Origin: Pseudomonadota bacterium
GTDB taxonomy: Bacteria; Desulfobacterota; Desulfarculia; Adiutricales; JAGVGV01
DNA: 36,394 nucleotides
Assembly: GCA_018830135.1 (NCBI GenBank)
Contig: JAHJTB010000036.1
Coordinates: 1 to 36,394 of the forward strand
Direction of reading: 5' to 3'
The translations under genes and the position numbers were made by a program. The notes under the pieces are model-generated. The model was not told the origin of the DNA. It did not search any database and worked only from the letters and a program-made list of their open reading frames with translations. Of this stretch, positions 1 to 8,521 are shown piece after piece (position 1 is the stretch's first letter; every line of letters starts with the position of its first letter).

Positions 1-899
1 AGGGGGTCCAGGATGTCCCGCATGATCCGGTCGAGTTTGGCGTGGTAGGCCTTACGATCCTTGATGCGTTGGACCTTTGCTTCCCGGAAAGGGGCGGCCA
101 TGAGGTCCATGGTGCTTCGGGCGGTTTCATGGCTGCCGGCCCAGTCGTCCGAGGGACGGGCGAAAAAATATCCCTGGAACAGATTGAGACCCAGGTTCAG
201 TGCGGTCAGGGCCTCTTCCCGCGTTTCAACGCCTTCGGCCACGACCAGGGCGCCCGTGCCCCGGGCCAGATGGAGCAGGGATCGGACCAGTTCCTGTTTG
301 TGGTGTTCCCGATCCATGTCCTGGATCAGAAAGCGGTCGATCTTGATGATGTCGGGTTTGAGCAGGGCGATCCGTTCCAGGTTGGATCGGCCGGCCCCCA
401 CGTCGTCCAGGGCGATGTGAAAACCATGATTCCGGTAAATCTCGACGAAACGGATCAAGGCATCCAGGTTCCTGACATTGGTTTCGATGATTTCGATGAC
501 CAGGTCCCTGGGCCGAAGCCCGACCTTGCGAACGGATTCGAAGAGACGGCCGGTACCCACTTCGATGGAATCCAGCAGTGATGTCTCGAAATTGAGCCAG
601 AGCATGCACTCCTCGCCCGGCGGCTTCAATCGGCGGAACATGCCCAAGGCGGTTTCCCGACAGGCCCGGTCCAAGGCCAGGAGCGTTTCCGGCTCCCGGG
701 CCGCGCCGAACAGATCGGCGGGCGGTATGACCCGGCCCGTCAGGGGATGACGTCCCCGGCTCAGGGCCTCCATCCCGACGACGCAACGGTCGCGCATGGA
801 GACAATGGGTTGAAACACGGTCGTCAGACCGCCTTGGTCGATGATCTCACTGATCGACACTCCGGTTTCCGCCGCCAGTTCCATGGCCGGATCGCTCAT
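1..899 (-). CDS. EAL-domain cyclic-di-GMP phosphodiesterase (partial, C-terminus outside window)
   Basis: The protein starts at ATG 899, preceded by GGAG at 5 nt, and runs off the left edge, so only about 299 residues are visible. The EAL domain begins near residue 25. The signature EAL is at residues 44-46 (GMEALSRG). The other metal and substrate positions are present: LNFE, EIIE, LDDVGAG, IIKIDR, AEGVET and QGYFFARP. All usual catalytic acidic and lysine residues are intact, so an active phosphodiesterase cleaving c-di-GMP to pGpG is expected. The last visible part after the EAL domain is charged and helical and may lead into another domain. There is no signal peptide or membrane segment at the start, so it is probably cytoplasmic. 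It is transcribed away from the moxR operon. The family is certain; the full architecture is unknown because the gene is cut. Confidence 0.93.
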   Translation of the reverse strand, partial: MSDPAMELAAETGVSISEIIDQGGLTTVFQPIVSMRDRCVVGMEALSRGRHPLTGRVIPPADLFGAAREPETLLALDRACRETALGMFRRLKPPGEECMLWLNFETSLLDSIEVGTGRLFESVRKVGLRPRDLVIEIIETNVRNLDALIRFVEIYRNHGFHIALDDVGAGRSNLERIALLKPDIIKIDRFLIQDMDREHHKQELVRSLLHLARGTGALVVAEGVETREEALTALNLGLNLFQGYFFARPSDDWAGSHETARSTMDLMAAPFREAKVQRIKDRKAYHAKLDRIMRDILDP

Positions 900-1224
900 C
901 ACCACTCCGTATTCGCCTTCGACCCTTCATGCCTGTGATGTTTCGGGCCGGAAAATATTGCAGTAAATTCAGGCAAAAGCGATGCCAATGCCATTATTTA
1001 CAATAAAATCATTATATTAAAACATTAACGCCTATAGAATCGTCCAACGGAATTGTAGGGATCGCGGCAAGATATTACAAGATTGTCGGCACGATTCCTT
1101 TTCAACCCTGCCCGGACCCGGGCATCGGTTCCGGCGGGACTTCCATGAAACCGGACGACTTGCTATACTCTTGGCAACGAATCCCAGGGTTCGCGAGACC
1201 CGGTGGTTTCGAGGGGGCTGGACC
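900..1224. other. Divergent intergenic region between the EAL gene and the moxR operon
   Basis: This 325-bp stretch separates the minus-strand EAL gene from the plus-strand moxR gene. It holds an AT-rich block at about 945-1035, unusual for this GC-rich window, and a sigma-54-like motif (see 972-988). I see no RNA gene, and the one open frame entering it from the right lacks a ribosome-binding site before 1225. It probably carries the promoters of both flanking transcription units. Confidence 0.5.
972..988 (-). promoter_or_regulatory. Candidate sigma-54 (-24/-12) promoter for the EAL gene
   Basis: On the minus strand the sequence TTGGCATCGCTTTTGCC has GG and GC elements separated as in the sigma-54 consensus TGGCACG-N4-TTGCA. 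It lies about 75 nt upstream of the EAL start codon, which leaves a plausible leader of about 60 nt. One motif match in an AT-rich region is modest evidence. Confidence 0.4.
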
Positions 1225-2157
1225 ATGCAAGGTTTGGAGACTTTCACGCGCATCCGCCAAAACATCGAAACGGTCATGAGGGGGCAGTCCGCAGCCGTCA
1301 GGAGGCTGCTGGCCGGCTTTGCCGCCGGGGGCCACGTCCTGCTGGATGACTTCCCGGGAACGGGCAAAACGACCCTGGCCAAGGCCCTGGCCCAGTCCAT
1401 CGACGCCCGATTCAAGCGCATCCAGTTCACGCCGGACCTGTTGCCTTCGGACATTCTGGGGGTCTCCGTGTTTGACCAGCAGGGGCAGGCCTTCCGTTTT
1501 CATGAGGGACCGGTGTTCACGAACATTTTGCTTGCTGACGAGATCAACCGGGCTTCACCCCGGACCCAGTCGGCCTTGCTGGAGGCCATGGCCGAGGGCC
1601 AGGTGAGCGTGGACGGCCGGGTCTTTCGTCTCGACGACCTGTTTTTCGTCATCGCCACCCAGAACCCGGTGGAATCCCGGGGGACGTACCCGCTGCCCGA
1701 AGCGCAGATGGACCGTTTCGCCATGCAGTTCAGTCTGGGTTATGTCTCGGCCGAGGAGGAGGTAGGCATTCTGACGGACCAGGGCGTGGGCCATCCTTTG
1801 GAGCGGATCGATCCGTGCGTCTCGATCGAGGACGTTCTCAGTCTCAAGGGCCAGGTCCGGGGCATCCGGGCGAGCGAGGAACTCAAGCGCTACGCCGTGG
1901 ACCTGGTCGCGGCCACGCGTTCCATCCCCGGGGTCGGGCTCGGGGCGAGCCCCCGGGCCTCGCTGTCACTGCTGAACACGGCCAAGGCCCTGGCCTTGTT
2001 CGACGGTCTGGAATTCGTGCTGCCGGATCATATTCAGGAGGTCGCCGGTTCCGTGATCGCGCACCGTCTGGTCATGGAACCCCAGGCTCGATTCTCCGGC
2101 CTGACCGCCGACAACGTCGTGGTTGACATTTTAAGGACCATTCCGGCGCCGGCCTGA
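1225..2157 (+). CDS. MoxR-family AAA+ ATPase
   Basis: A 310-residue MoxR-type AAA+ ATPase. The start at ATG 1225 is preferred over the in-frame codon at 1171 because a G-rich Shine-Dalgarno (GAGGGGG) lies just before it. Walker A is DFPGTGKTT at about residues 42-50; Walker B is LLADEINRASP with D105 and E106; the sensor region ATQNP and the MoxR motif GTYPLPEAQMDRF follow. MoxR proteins are chaperone-like ATPases, typically encoded next to DUF58 and transglutaminase-like membrane proteins, exactly as here. The next gene starts 28 nt downstream, so the three genes form an operon. The specific substrate of this MoxR-DUF58-TGase set is not known; a role in assembly or activation of an envelope protein is inferred from the family. 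Confidence 0.95.
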   Translation: MQGLETFTRIRQNIETVMRGQSAAVRRLLAGFAAGGHVLLDDFPGTGKTTLAKALAQSIDARFKRIQFTPDLLPSDILGVSVFDQQGQAFRFHEGPVFTNILLADEINRASPRTQSALLEAMAEGQVSVDGRVFRLDDLFFVIATQNPVESRGTYPLPEAQMDRFAMQFSLGYVSAEEEVGILTDQGVGHPLERIDPCVSIEDVLSLKGQVRGIRASEELKRYAVDLVAATRSIPGVGLGASPRASLSLLNTAKALALFDGLEFVLPDHIQEVAGSVIAHRLVMEPQARFSGLTADNVVVDILRTIPAPA

Positions 2158-2185
2158 AGGCCGGCCGCGTCCCGGAGGCAGCCGC

Positions 2186-3538
2186 GTGAGATCCAGAGGC
2201 CTGCTGCTCGGCCATTTCCTCCTGCTGTATCGAATCCAGCGGTGGGGTCGATTGCGCTTGACGAGGGCCGGTCTGCTGTTTCTGGCCGGTCTGGTCCTGG
2301 CGGGCGTTTTCGGCATGAACACCAACCGGACCCTGGCCTACCAGACCTTTGCCTTCCTGGCCTCGCTTCTGGTTATCGCCCTGGTATCGGGCCTGTTTTT
2401 TCGGACCCGGTTTTCCATCGTCCGGGTCCTGCCCCGGTACGGGACCGCCGGGCATCCCCTGACCTACCGTCTCCGGATCACGAACCATTCCGATCATTTT
2501 CAGCAAGGCCTGTCGGCCGTCGAGGACCTGGCCCCGGCCCCGCCTACCCCGTCGGAATTCGACGCGACCCGCGAACCGAATGAGGCCCGCCGCAACCGTT
2601 TCGACCGGATCGTCGGCTACCACCGTTGGGCCTGGATCATGGAACGGCGCCGGCTGGTCCGGAGCGGGGAAAGCCCTTTGCCGCCCTTGCCGCCGCGTGT
2701 TGCAACCGAGGTCGAACTGGAAGTGCTGCCGTTGAAGCGGGGGATTCTGGAACTGGACCGCCTGGTCGTGAGCCGACCCGACCCCTTCGGCCTGTTCAAG
2801 TCCCTTGCTCCGGTTTCGCGCCCTCAGTCCCTGACTATCCTGCCCAAACGCTATCCGCTGCGCCCGCTGGACCTGCCCGGCCTGAGAAGGCACCAGCCCG
2901 GCGGTGTGACCCTGTCGTCCTCGGTGGGCGAATCCGAGGAGTTCGTTTCGGTCCGGGACTACCGGCCGGGCGACCCCTTACGGCGCATCCACTGGAAGAG
3001 CTGGGCCAAGGCCGGCCGTCCCATCGTCAAGGAGTATCAGGACGAGTTCTTCGTCCGGCAGGCCCTGGTTCTGGACACCTTCACGCAAGACCCGGCCGAC
3101 GAGGCCTTCGAGGAGGCGGTCTCCGTGGCCGCGTCATTCGCTTCGGCGGTCCAGAGCCAGGACGCCCTGCTCGACCTGATGTTCGTGGGCGCCGAGGCGT
3201 TCTGTTTCACCTGCGGCCGGGGTCTGGCCCACATGGACCGAATGCTGGAAATACTGGCCGCTGTCCGTCCCTGCCGGGACAAGCCGTTCGAGGCACTGAC
3301 CCCGGTGATCATGGAACGATCGGACCTGCTAAGCGCCTGCGTCCTGGTCCTGCTGGCCTGGGACGATCCGAGGCGGGAACTGGTCCGCGGCTTGCGCGGC
3401 CTGGGGCTGCCCCTGAAGGTCCTCCGGGTCGCCCGGCCCGACACCGAGGCGGAGACTCTGGGTCCCATGGCGGATCGTCCTTCGGACTTCCATCGCCTGG
3501 AAACGGGCCGGATCGAGGAAGGATTGTCCGAGCTATGA
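2186..3538 (+). CDS. DUF58 domain protein
   Basis: A 450-residue membrane-anchored DUF58 protein beginning with GTG 2186, which has GGAGG 7 nt upstream. Two hydrophobic segments occur near the N-terminus (about residues 28-42 and 50-68). They are followed by a soluble region and the DUF58 hallmark SVRDYRPGDPLRRIHWK at about residues 255-271. The region after it is vWA-like, as in the family, although a complete MIDAS motif is not evident. DUF58 proteins pair with MoxR ATPases. The stop overlaps the start of the transglutaminase gene (ATGA), implying translational coupling. The function in this organism is unknown beyond membership of the MoxR module. Confidence 0.93.
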   Translation: MRSRGLLLGHFLLLYRIQRWGRLRLTRAGLLFLAGLVLAGVFGMNTNRTLAYQTFAFLASLLVIALVSGLFFRTRFSIVRVLPRYGTAGHPLTYRLRITNHSDHFQQGLSAVEDLAPAPPTPSEFDATREPNEARRNRFDRIVGYHRWAWIMERRRLVRSGESPLPPLPPRVATEVELEVLPLKRGILELDRLVVSRPDPFGLFKSLAPVSRPQSLTILPKRYPLRPLDLPGLRRHQPGGVTLSSSVGESEEFVSVRDYRPGDPLRRIHWKSWAKAGRPIVKEYQDEFFVRQALVLDTFTQDPADEAFEEAVSVAASFASAVQSQDALLDLMFVGAEAFCFTCGRGLAHMDRMLEILAAVRPCRDKPFEALTPVIMERSDLLSACVLVLLAWDDPRRELVRGLRGLGLPLKVLRVARPDTEAETLGPMADRPSDFHRLETGRIEEGLSEL

Positions 3539-5541
3539 AGACCCCTCCGCTACTTTTGGGAGGGGCTCTGGTCTTTTGGGGCTGGCAGACCGGTTACCTG
3601 GCCATCGGGCTCGTCATGGCCTCGATCCTCGAAGGCTCCCGCCTGACCCGGCTGCGCTGGGACTTTTCCCCGGTCGATTACAACCGGATCGCGGACCTGT
3701 GCGCCCTGCTTTTCGGAGCCGCCCTGGTCTACCGCTACCTGGCCGAGGCCGAATCGGCGGCCCGTTGGCTGCCCATGGCCTTCTTCCCCCTTCTGGCGGC
3801 CCAGGCGTACGGCACGGTCCAGGGGGTGGATATGGGGGCCATTTCCTGGACGGCCAGACAGTCGGCCAAAAAGCGGAAAGACGCGCCCCGGCGCACCATC
3901 GACGTGACCTTTGCCGGCCTGGGCCTCTGCATCCTGGCCGCCAGCGCGGCCAACGTCCGCACGATCTGGTTTTACGCGGGATCGGTCGTCATGGTCTCCT
4001 GGGCCTTGTGGTCGATTCGCCCCAAGCGATATGCCCCGCTTCTGGTCGCGGGGCTGCTGCTTCTGGCCGCCGGGACGGGCTTTGCCGGACACGTCGGTCT
4101 GAATCGGCTTCAGGACGCCATCGAGTCCAGGGCTCTGGAATGGCTGGCCCGGCACGCCTGGGGCGACCGGGACCCCTATAAGAACATCACGGCCATCGGC
4201 GATCTCGGAACCCTGAAGCTCTCGGACCGCATCGTCTTCCGGGTCCGATCCGACCGGCCCCGGCCGACGCCCTTTCTTCTTCGAGAATCCAGTTACACCG
4301 CGTACCACAATGGGAAATGGTTCGCTCTGCACTCCCGATTTGTCGACGTTCCTCCCAGAGGAGACGGCACGACCTGGATACTGGGGCCGGCCCCGGTGGA
4401 ATCCTCGGGCCTGACCGTCGAGGCCTACCTGAGGGGGGGCCGGGGCCTGCTCAAACTTCCAAACCGGGCCGCCCGAGTCGAGGGGTTGACCGTAGGCCGC
4501 TTGCGGCGCAATTCCTTTGGCGCGGTCAAGGCCGAGGATGGTCCGGCCCTGGTGGTGTATCAGGCTGCCACCGGCGTCCGGGCCGGCCTGGACGCCCCAC
4601 CGTCCTCCGACGATCTGCTCCTGCCGCCCGAGGAGGCCTCGGCCTTGAAACGGACGGCCGAAAGCCTGGGCCTGTCCTCCCTGGCCCCGTACCGGGCCAT
4701 GGACCGGGTCAAGGAATATTTCGAGTCCGGATTCCGCTATTCTCTGTCCCTGGCCGGATCGGCCCCGGGGAGTTCCCCCTTGACTCGGTTCCTGAACGAG
4801 ACCCGGTCGGGCCACTGCGAGTATTTCGCCACGGCGGCGGTCCTGCTGCTCCGGGCCGCCGGGATACCGGCCCGGTATGCCACCGGGTACATGGTCGGCG
4901 AGTTCAACCGTCGCGAAGGCCGTTATCTCGTCCGGGCCCGGCACGCCCATGCCTGGGCCTTGGTCCACGCCGACGACGCCTGGCACGACCTGGACGCCAC
5001 CCCGCCCGAGTGGTTCGAGCTGGAAGGACGGGACGGGTCGTGGTGGGGGGCGTTTCGCGACATGACCTCCTGGTTCTGGTTCCTGATCTCCGAATGGCGC
5101 TATGGCCGGAGCGCCCGTTCCGTTTCCGATTATCTCCTCTGGCTGCTGGCGCCCCTGGTCCTTTTCCTGGCTTGGCGCCTCTTCACCCGGCGGCGGGTCT
5201 CATCCACGGAAGCGCCCGATCTCCTCCCCGCCCGGGTCGCGCCCCCGGGTTCCGAGTCCGCCTTTTTCGAGATCGAAAAACGGATCGCACAAATCGGCTA
5301 TCCCCGGACCCGCTTCGAAACTCCGTCGGCCTGGCTTGAACGTCTGGAACGAATCGAGCCGCCCCCGGTCTCGACCGGAGTCCTCAAAGAACTGCTCGAA
5401 CTGCATTACCGCCTCCGTTTCGACCCCCGGGGACTCGACGCCTTGGAACGGACCGCCCTGGAAGCCGGTGTCCGGGCCTGGATGGAGGGCCATCCCGGCG
5501 TCGGCCAAACCCGCACCACCTCAGGCCGCCCGGCTGATTGA
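3535..5541 (+). CDS. Transglutaminase-like membrane protein (TgpA type, with DUF4129-like tail)
   Basis: The 668-residue protein starts at ATG 3535, overlapping the DUF58 stop by 4 nt; the longer open frame upstream is the shadow of the DUF58 gene. The N-terminal part (about residues 1-190) has several hydrophobic segments, followed by an extracytoplasmic domain. The transglutaminase core has the catalytic triad: Cys428 in GHCEYFATAAVLLLRAAG, His472 in HAHAWA and Asp487 in DLDATPP. Another membrane segment (about residues 537-553) precedes a C-terminal DUF4129-like region (YPRTRFETPSAWLERL). This is the TgpA organisation, in which the periplasmic enzyme is tethered to the membrane and co-encoded with MoxR and DUF58. 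The triad is complete, so peptidase or transferase activity is likely, but the substrate cannot be read from the sequence. Confidence 0.93.
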   Translation: MKTPPLLLGGALVFWGWQTGYLAIGLVMASILEGSRLTRLRWDFSPVDYNRIADLCALLFGAALVYRYLAEAESAARWLPMAFFPLLAAQAYGTVQGVDMGAISWTARQSAKKRKDAPRRTIDVTFAGLGLCILAASAANVRTIWFYAGSVVMVSWALWSIRPKRYAPLLVAGLLLLAAGTGFAGHVGLNRLQDAIESRALEWLARHAWGDRDPYKNITAIGDLGTLKLSDRIVFRVRSDRPRPTPFLLRESSYTAYHNGKWFALHSRFVDVPPRGDGTTWILGPAPVESSGLTVEAYLRGGRGLLKLPNRAARVEGLTVGRLRRNSFGAVKAEDGPALVVYQAATGVRAGLDAPPSSDDLLLPPEEASALKRTAESLGLSSLAPYRAMDRVKEYFESGFRYSLSLAGSAPGSSPLTRFLNETRSGHCEYFATAAVLLLRAAGIPARYATGYMVGEFNRREGRYLVRARHAHAWALVHADDAWHDLDATPPEWFELEGRDGSWWGAFRDMTSWFWFLISEWRYGRSARSVSDYLLWLLAPLVLFLAWRLFTRRRVSSTEAPDLLPARVAPPGSESAFFEIEKRIAQIGYPRTRFETPSAWLERLERIEPPPVSTGVLKELLELHYRLRFDPRGLDALERTALEAGVRAWMEGHPGVGQTRTTSGRPAD

Positions 5542-5584
5542 CCCTGAACGGCGAGGCCTCCTCGTCAGAGCGGTTTGGGACCGT

Positions 5585-5599
5585 CCCCAGTAACTGGGG
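5585..5599. other. Perfect short inverted repeat upstream of copA
   Basis: CCCCAG-TAA-CTGGGG is a perfect 6-bp inverted repeat 109 nt upstream of the copA start and 44 nt after the transglutaminase stop. It has no T-run, so it is a poor intrinsic terminator. It may be a transcription-factor site, but it does not match the CueR or CopY operators I know. Confidence 0.3.
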
Positions 5600-5707
5600 G
5601 GGATTACCTTTACCGGGGTTCGGCATTGCGTTAACCGCTCCCAATGCTTACACTTGGATAAGTAAGACCGGGCAAGACCGAACGGCCCGGAGCGGGAAGG
5701 AGCGAAT

Positions 5708-8215
5708 ATGAGCGGCCCGATGGAAGACCCGGCGCCCCGAATGGAGGCGCCTTCAAACATACCGGACCGGAACGGCCAGACGACCCTCTCCGTGGGGGGC
5801 ATGACCTGCGCGGCCTGCGTCCGGCGAGTGGAAAAGGCCCTGGCCGAGGTGCCGGGCGTGGCTGAAGCCAACGTGAATATCGCCACGGAAAAGGCCACCG
5901 TTCTTTTCGATCTCGGCGCCACGGACCTGGCCGCCCTGAAAGCGGCCGTGGAAGAGGCGGGGTACGAGGTTCGCGAGACCGCATCGGCCAAGACCACGAT
6001 TTCCGTGGGGGGCATGACCTGCGCGGCCTGCGTCCGGCGGGTGGAAAAGGCCCTGGCCGAGGTGCCGGGCGTAACCGAGGCCGGAGTCAACCTGGCCACG
6101 GAAAAGGCCACCGTGGTCTACAATCCGGGCGCGGTCGGGCCGGGGGACTTGAAAAAGGCCCTGGAAGAAGCCGGATATGAATTCCGGGGAACGGACGCCG
6201 ACGAGCTGGTCGACCTGGAACGGGAGGCCCGGGAACGTGAATTTCGCGGTCTGAAACACCGGTTCATCATTTCCGCCGTTCTCTCCCTGCTGATCATGGC
6301 CGGGTCGATGCAGCACATGATTCCCGTGCTCCGGGACGTGGACCGCGGACTGATGTTCTACATCCTCTTCATCCTGACTACGCCGGTCATGTTCTGGTCC
6401 GGCCGTCCCTTTTTCGTCAACGCCTGGAAGGCGGCCCGCCATCGGACCACGGACATGAACACCCTGGTGTCCCTGGGCACGCTGGCCGCATATGCATATT
6501 CGGTCACGACCACGTTCGCGCCCCGGGTCTTCACCGTCTCCGGCCTCGAGGTCCATGTCTATTACGATTCGGCGGCCATGATCATCACCCTGATTCTCTT
6601 GGGCAAGCTGCTGGAAGCCCGGGCCAGGGGCCGGACCTCCGAGGCCATCAAGAAGCTGATGGGGCTGAAGCCCAAGACGGCCCGCGTGCTCCGGGACGGG
6701 GTCGAGACCGACGTGCCCGTGGACCTCGTCCAGGCCGGTGACCTGGTCGTGGTCCGCCCGGGCGAAAAAATCCCGGTGGACGGCGAGGTGACCGAAGGCC
6801 GCAGCGCCGTGGACGAGTCGATGCTCACGGGTGAATCCATGCCGGTGGACAAAGGGCCCGGTTCGGAAGTCATCGGAGCGACGATCAACAAGACCGGCTC
6901 GTTCGTTTTTCGGGCCACTCGGGTGGGGGCGGAGTCGGCCCTGTCCCAGATCATCAGGCTGGTCGAGGAGGCCCAGGGGTCCAAGGCGCCGATTCAGCGC
7001 CTGGCGGACAAGGTCGCTTCGGTTTTCGTGCCCGTGGTCATCTCGATCGCCGTGGTGACCTTCCTGATCTGGTTTTTCCTCGGTCCCGAGCCCCGGCTCA
7101 CTTTTGCCTTTCTGAGCTTTGTGTCGGTCCTGATCATCGCCTGTCCTTGCGCCATGGGCCTGGCCACGCCGACGGGCATCATGGTCGGCACGGGCAAGGG
7201 CGCGGAAAACGGAATTTTGATCAAGGGGGGCGAGTCGCTGGAAACGGCCCACACCATAACGGCCGTGGTTTTCGACAAGACCGGAACCCTGACCCGGGGG
7301 GCCCCCCAGGTCACGGACGTCAAGTCCCTGGACGGGCGAACCGAGGACGAGGTTCTGGCCCTGGCCGCATCCGTGGAAAAGAATTCCGAGCACCCGCTGG
7401 GACAGGCCCTGGTCCTGGCCGCCGAGAACAGGAATCTGGTCATGTCCCGGGTCGAGGACTTCTCGGCCCTTCCCGGATACGGAGTTGAAGCCCGGCTGGA
7501 CGGCCGGACCGTACTTTTGGGCAACCTCAAACTGCTGGCCCAAAAGGGGGTCGAGGCGGGGGATGCGGAGGTCCTGGCCCAGCAACTGGCCGATGAAGGC
7601 AAAACGCCTATTTTTATCGCCGTGGACGGTCGACCGGCGGGCCTCCTGGCCCTGGCCGACACCTTGAAGCCCGGTTCGGCCGAGGCCGTTGCCGCCATCC
7701 GGGAAATGGGCCTGCAGGTGGTCATTCTGACCGGCGACAATCGCCAGACCGCTCAAGCCATTGCCCGCCAAGTCGGGGCGGACCGGGTCCTGGCCGAAGT
7801 TCTGCCCGGCGACAAGGCGGCCGAAGTGCAGGCCCTGCAAAGGGAGGGCCATATCGTGGCCATGGTCGGAGACGGAATCAACGACGCGCCGGCCCTGGCG
7901 GCCGCGGACGTGGGCATCGCCATCGGCACCGGAACCGACGTGGCCATGGAGGCCAGTGACATCACGCTGATCCGGGATGATCTCAAGGGCGTCATCACGG
8001 CCATCAAGCTGTCCCGCCGGACCATGCGCATCATCAAGCAGAACTTGTTCTGGGCTTTTATTTACAATTCGATCGGCATTCCCATCGCCGCGGGACTGCT
8101 CTACCCGTTTTTCGGGGTCCTTCTCAGCCCGATTGTGGCTTCGGCGGCCATGGCCATGAGTTCGGTATCCGTGGTCAGCAATTCGTTACGCCTGAAAAAT
8201 TTCAGACCGGATTGA
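5708..8215 (+). CDS. copA: Copper-translocating P1B-type ATPase (CopA)
   Basis: An 835-residue Cu(I)-exporting ATPase. ATG 5708 has an excellent ribosome-binding site (GGAAGGAG). Two N-terminal heavy-metal domains carry GMTCAAC (Cys34/Cys37 and Cys105/Cys108). The membrane metal site is the CPC motif (Cys479-Pro-Cys481, in [11 protein letters not shown]), diagnostic for Cu(I)/Ag(I). The actuator loop has TGES. The phosphorylation site is DKTGT with Asp523, the nucleotide domain has SEHPLGQAL (the conserved HP), and GDGINDAP (around Asp722) is the hinge. The C-terminal membrane pair has the copper-type residues YNSIGIPIA and [15 protein letters not shown]. Length and domain order are complete. 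It stands alone, with no chaperone or CueR-type regulator next to it. It should export cytoplasmic Cu(I) to the periplasm. Confidence 0.97.
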   Translation: MSGPMEDPAPRMEAPSNIPDRNGQTTLSVGGMTCAACVRRVEKALAEVPGVAEANVNIATEKATVLFDLGATDLAALKAAVEEAGYEVRETASAKTTISVGGMTCAACVRRVEKALAEVPGVTEAGVNLATEKATVVYNPGAVGPGDLKKALEEAGYEFRGTDADELVDLEREAREREFRGLKHRFIISAVLSLLIMAGSMQHMIPVLRDVDRGLMFYILFILTTPVMFWSGRPFFVNAWKAARHRTTDMNTLVSLGTLAAYAYSVTTTFAPRVFTVSGLEVHVYYDSAAMIITLILLGKLLEARARGRTSEAIKKLMGLKPKTARVLRDGVETDVPVDLVQAGDLVVVRPGEKIPVDGEVTEGRSAVDESMLTGESMPVDKGPGSEVIGATINKTGSFVFRATRVGAESALSQIIRLVEEAQGSKAPIQRLADKVASVFVPVVISIAVVTFLIWFFLGPEPRLTFAFLSFVSVLIIACPCAMGLATPTGIMVGTGKGAENGILIKGGESLETAHTITAVVFDKTGTLTRGAPQVTDVKSLDGRTEDEVLALAASVEKNSEHPLGQALVLAAENRNLVMSRVEDFSALPGYGVEARLDGRTVLLGNLKLLAQKGVEAGDAEVLAQQLADEGKTPIFIAVDGRPAGLLALADTLKPGSAEAVAAIREMGLQVVILTGDNRQTAQAIARQVGADRVLAEVLPGDKAAEVQALQREGHIVAMVGDGINDAPALAAADVGIAIGTGTDVAMEASDITLIRDDLKGVITAIKLSRRTMRIIKQNLFWAFIYNSIGIPIAAGLLYPFFGVLLSPIVASAAMAMSSVSVVSNSLRLKNFRPD
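5789..6072 (+). repeat. Near-identical direct repeat encoding the two HMA domains of CopA
   Basis: Positions 5789-5859 and 6002-6072 (71 nt each, offset 213 nt) differ at one synonymous position within the cores of the two heavy-metal domains. A further 20-nt identical block follows in each unit. The domain tails between and after them are more diverged. Identity at third codon positions implies recent duplication or gene conversion rather than protein-level constraint. Confidence 0.8.
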
Positions 8216-8254
8216 GGGATTTTTTTCGATCTTCGAGGGACGATCAATCCGGTC
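8205..8254. other. Stem-loop spanning the copA stop codon
   Basis: GACCGGATTGA (8205-8215, including the TGA stop) and TCAATCCGGTC (8244-8254) are perfect 11-bp inverted repeats around a 28-nt loop that contains a T-run and a small TCGA-N3-TCGA stem. No U-tract follows the 3-prime arm on the plus strand, so an mRNA 3-prime stabilising structure or Rho-assisted end is more likely than a classical terminator. Confidence 0.45.
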
Positions 8255-8393
8255 AGGGAAGGCCTGGACGCAACGATGGAATGGAGCGTTACGGGCCGCA
8301 TGGGAAAAACCGTAATTATTATGACAGGATAATACTCCTTCAGCAATAGGTTCTGCTATATGGAACACGAATGGAATGCATCGAAAATATATA

Positions 8394-8422
8394 AAGACAT
8401 TTTTTTAAAAACATGATATAAA
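8394..8422 (+). promoter_or_regulatory. Sigma-70-like promoter for the leader peptide and GGDEF gene
   Basis: AAGACA (8394-8399), a 17-nt spacer and TATAAA (8417-8422) preceded by an extended -10 TG. The predicted start lies near 8429, about 12 nt before the leader peptide ATG. The surrounding 8300-8420 region is notably AT-rich. No other feature is seen in the copA-GGDEF gap. Confidence 0.5.
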
Positions 8423-8440
8423 TTCCAAATTGAGGTGTTA

Positions 8441-8521
8441 ATGCACGTCAAGGCGAACGACAAGCTGGGCTTAGGCCTGTATATGGCGAAGAGGCTTGCC
8501 AATGGACCTATTCGACGGTGA
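8441..8521 (+). CDS. Short leader peptide overlapping the GGDEF start (26 aa)
   Basis: ATG 8441 has a strong Shine-Dalgarno (TGAGG, 5 nt spacing) and opens a 26-residue frame ending at TGA 8519-8521. The stop lies 17 nt inside the following GGDEF gene, whose ATG is at 8502. Such an overlap suggests translational coupling. Its middle part, KLGLGLYMAKRLANG, resembles the G2 box of histidine-kinase ATPase domains, so the frame could instead be a remnant of a lost kinase gene. Expression is inferred from the ribosome-binding site and the upstream promoter only. Confidence 0.4.
   Translation: MHVKANDKLGLGLYMAKRLANGPIRR

Noticed and set aside
2626-3534. Upstream extension of the transglutaminase frame
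   Set aside because: It overlaps the DUF58 gene in another frame and has a shadow composition. The ATGA overlap at 3535 is the true start.
3550-4986. Long antisense open frame across the transglutaminase gene (and similar ones opposite CopA, the solute-binding protein and the amidohydrolase)
   Set aside because: High GC content produces long antisense frames. These have Gly/Pro/Arg-rich composition, no ribosome-binding site and no recognisable domains, while the sense strand encodes clear families.
8101-8346. Minus-strand open frame after copA
   Set aside because: It mostly overlaps copA, lacks a start signal and shows no family pattern.
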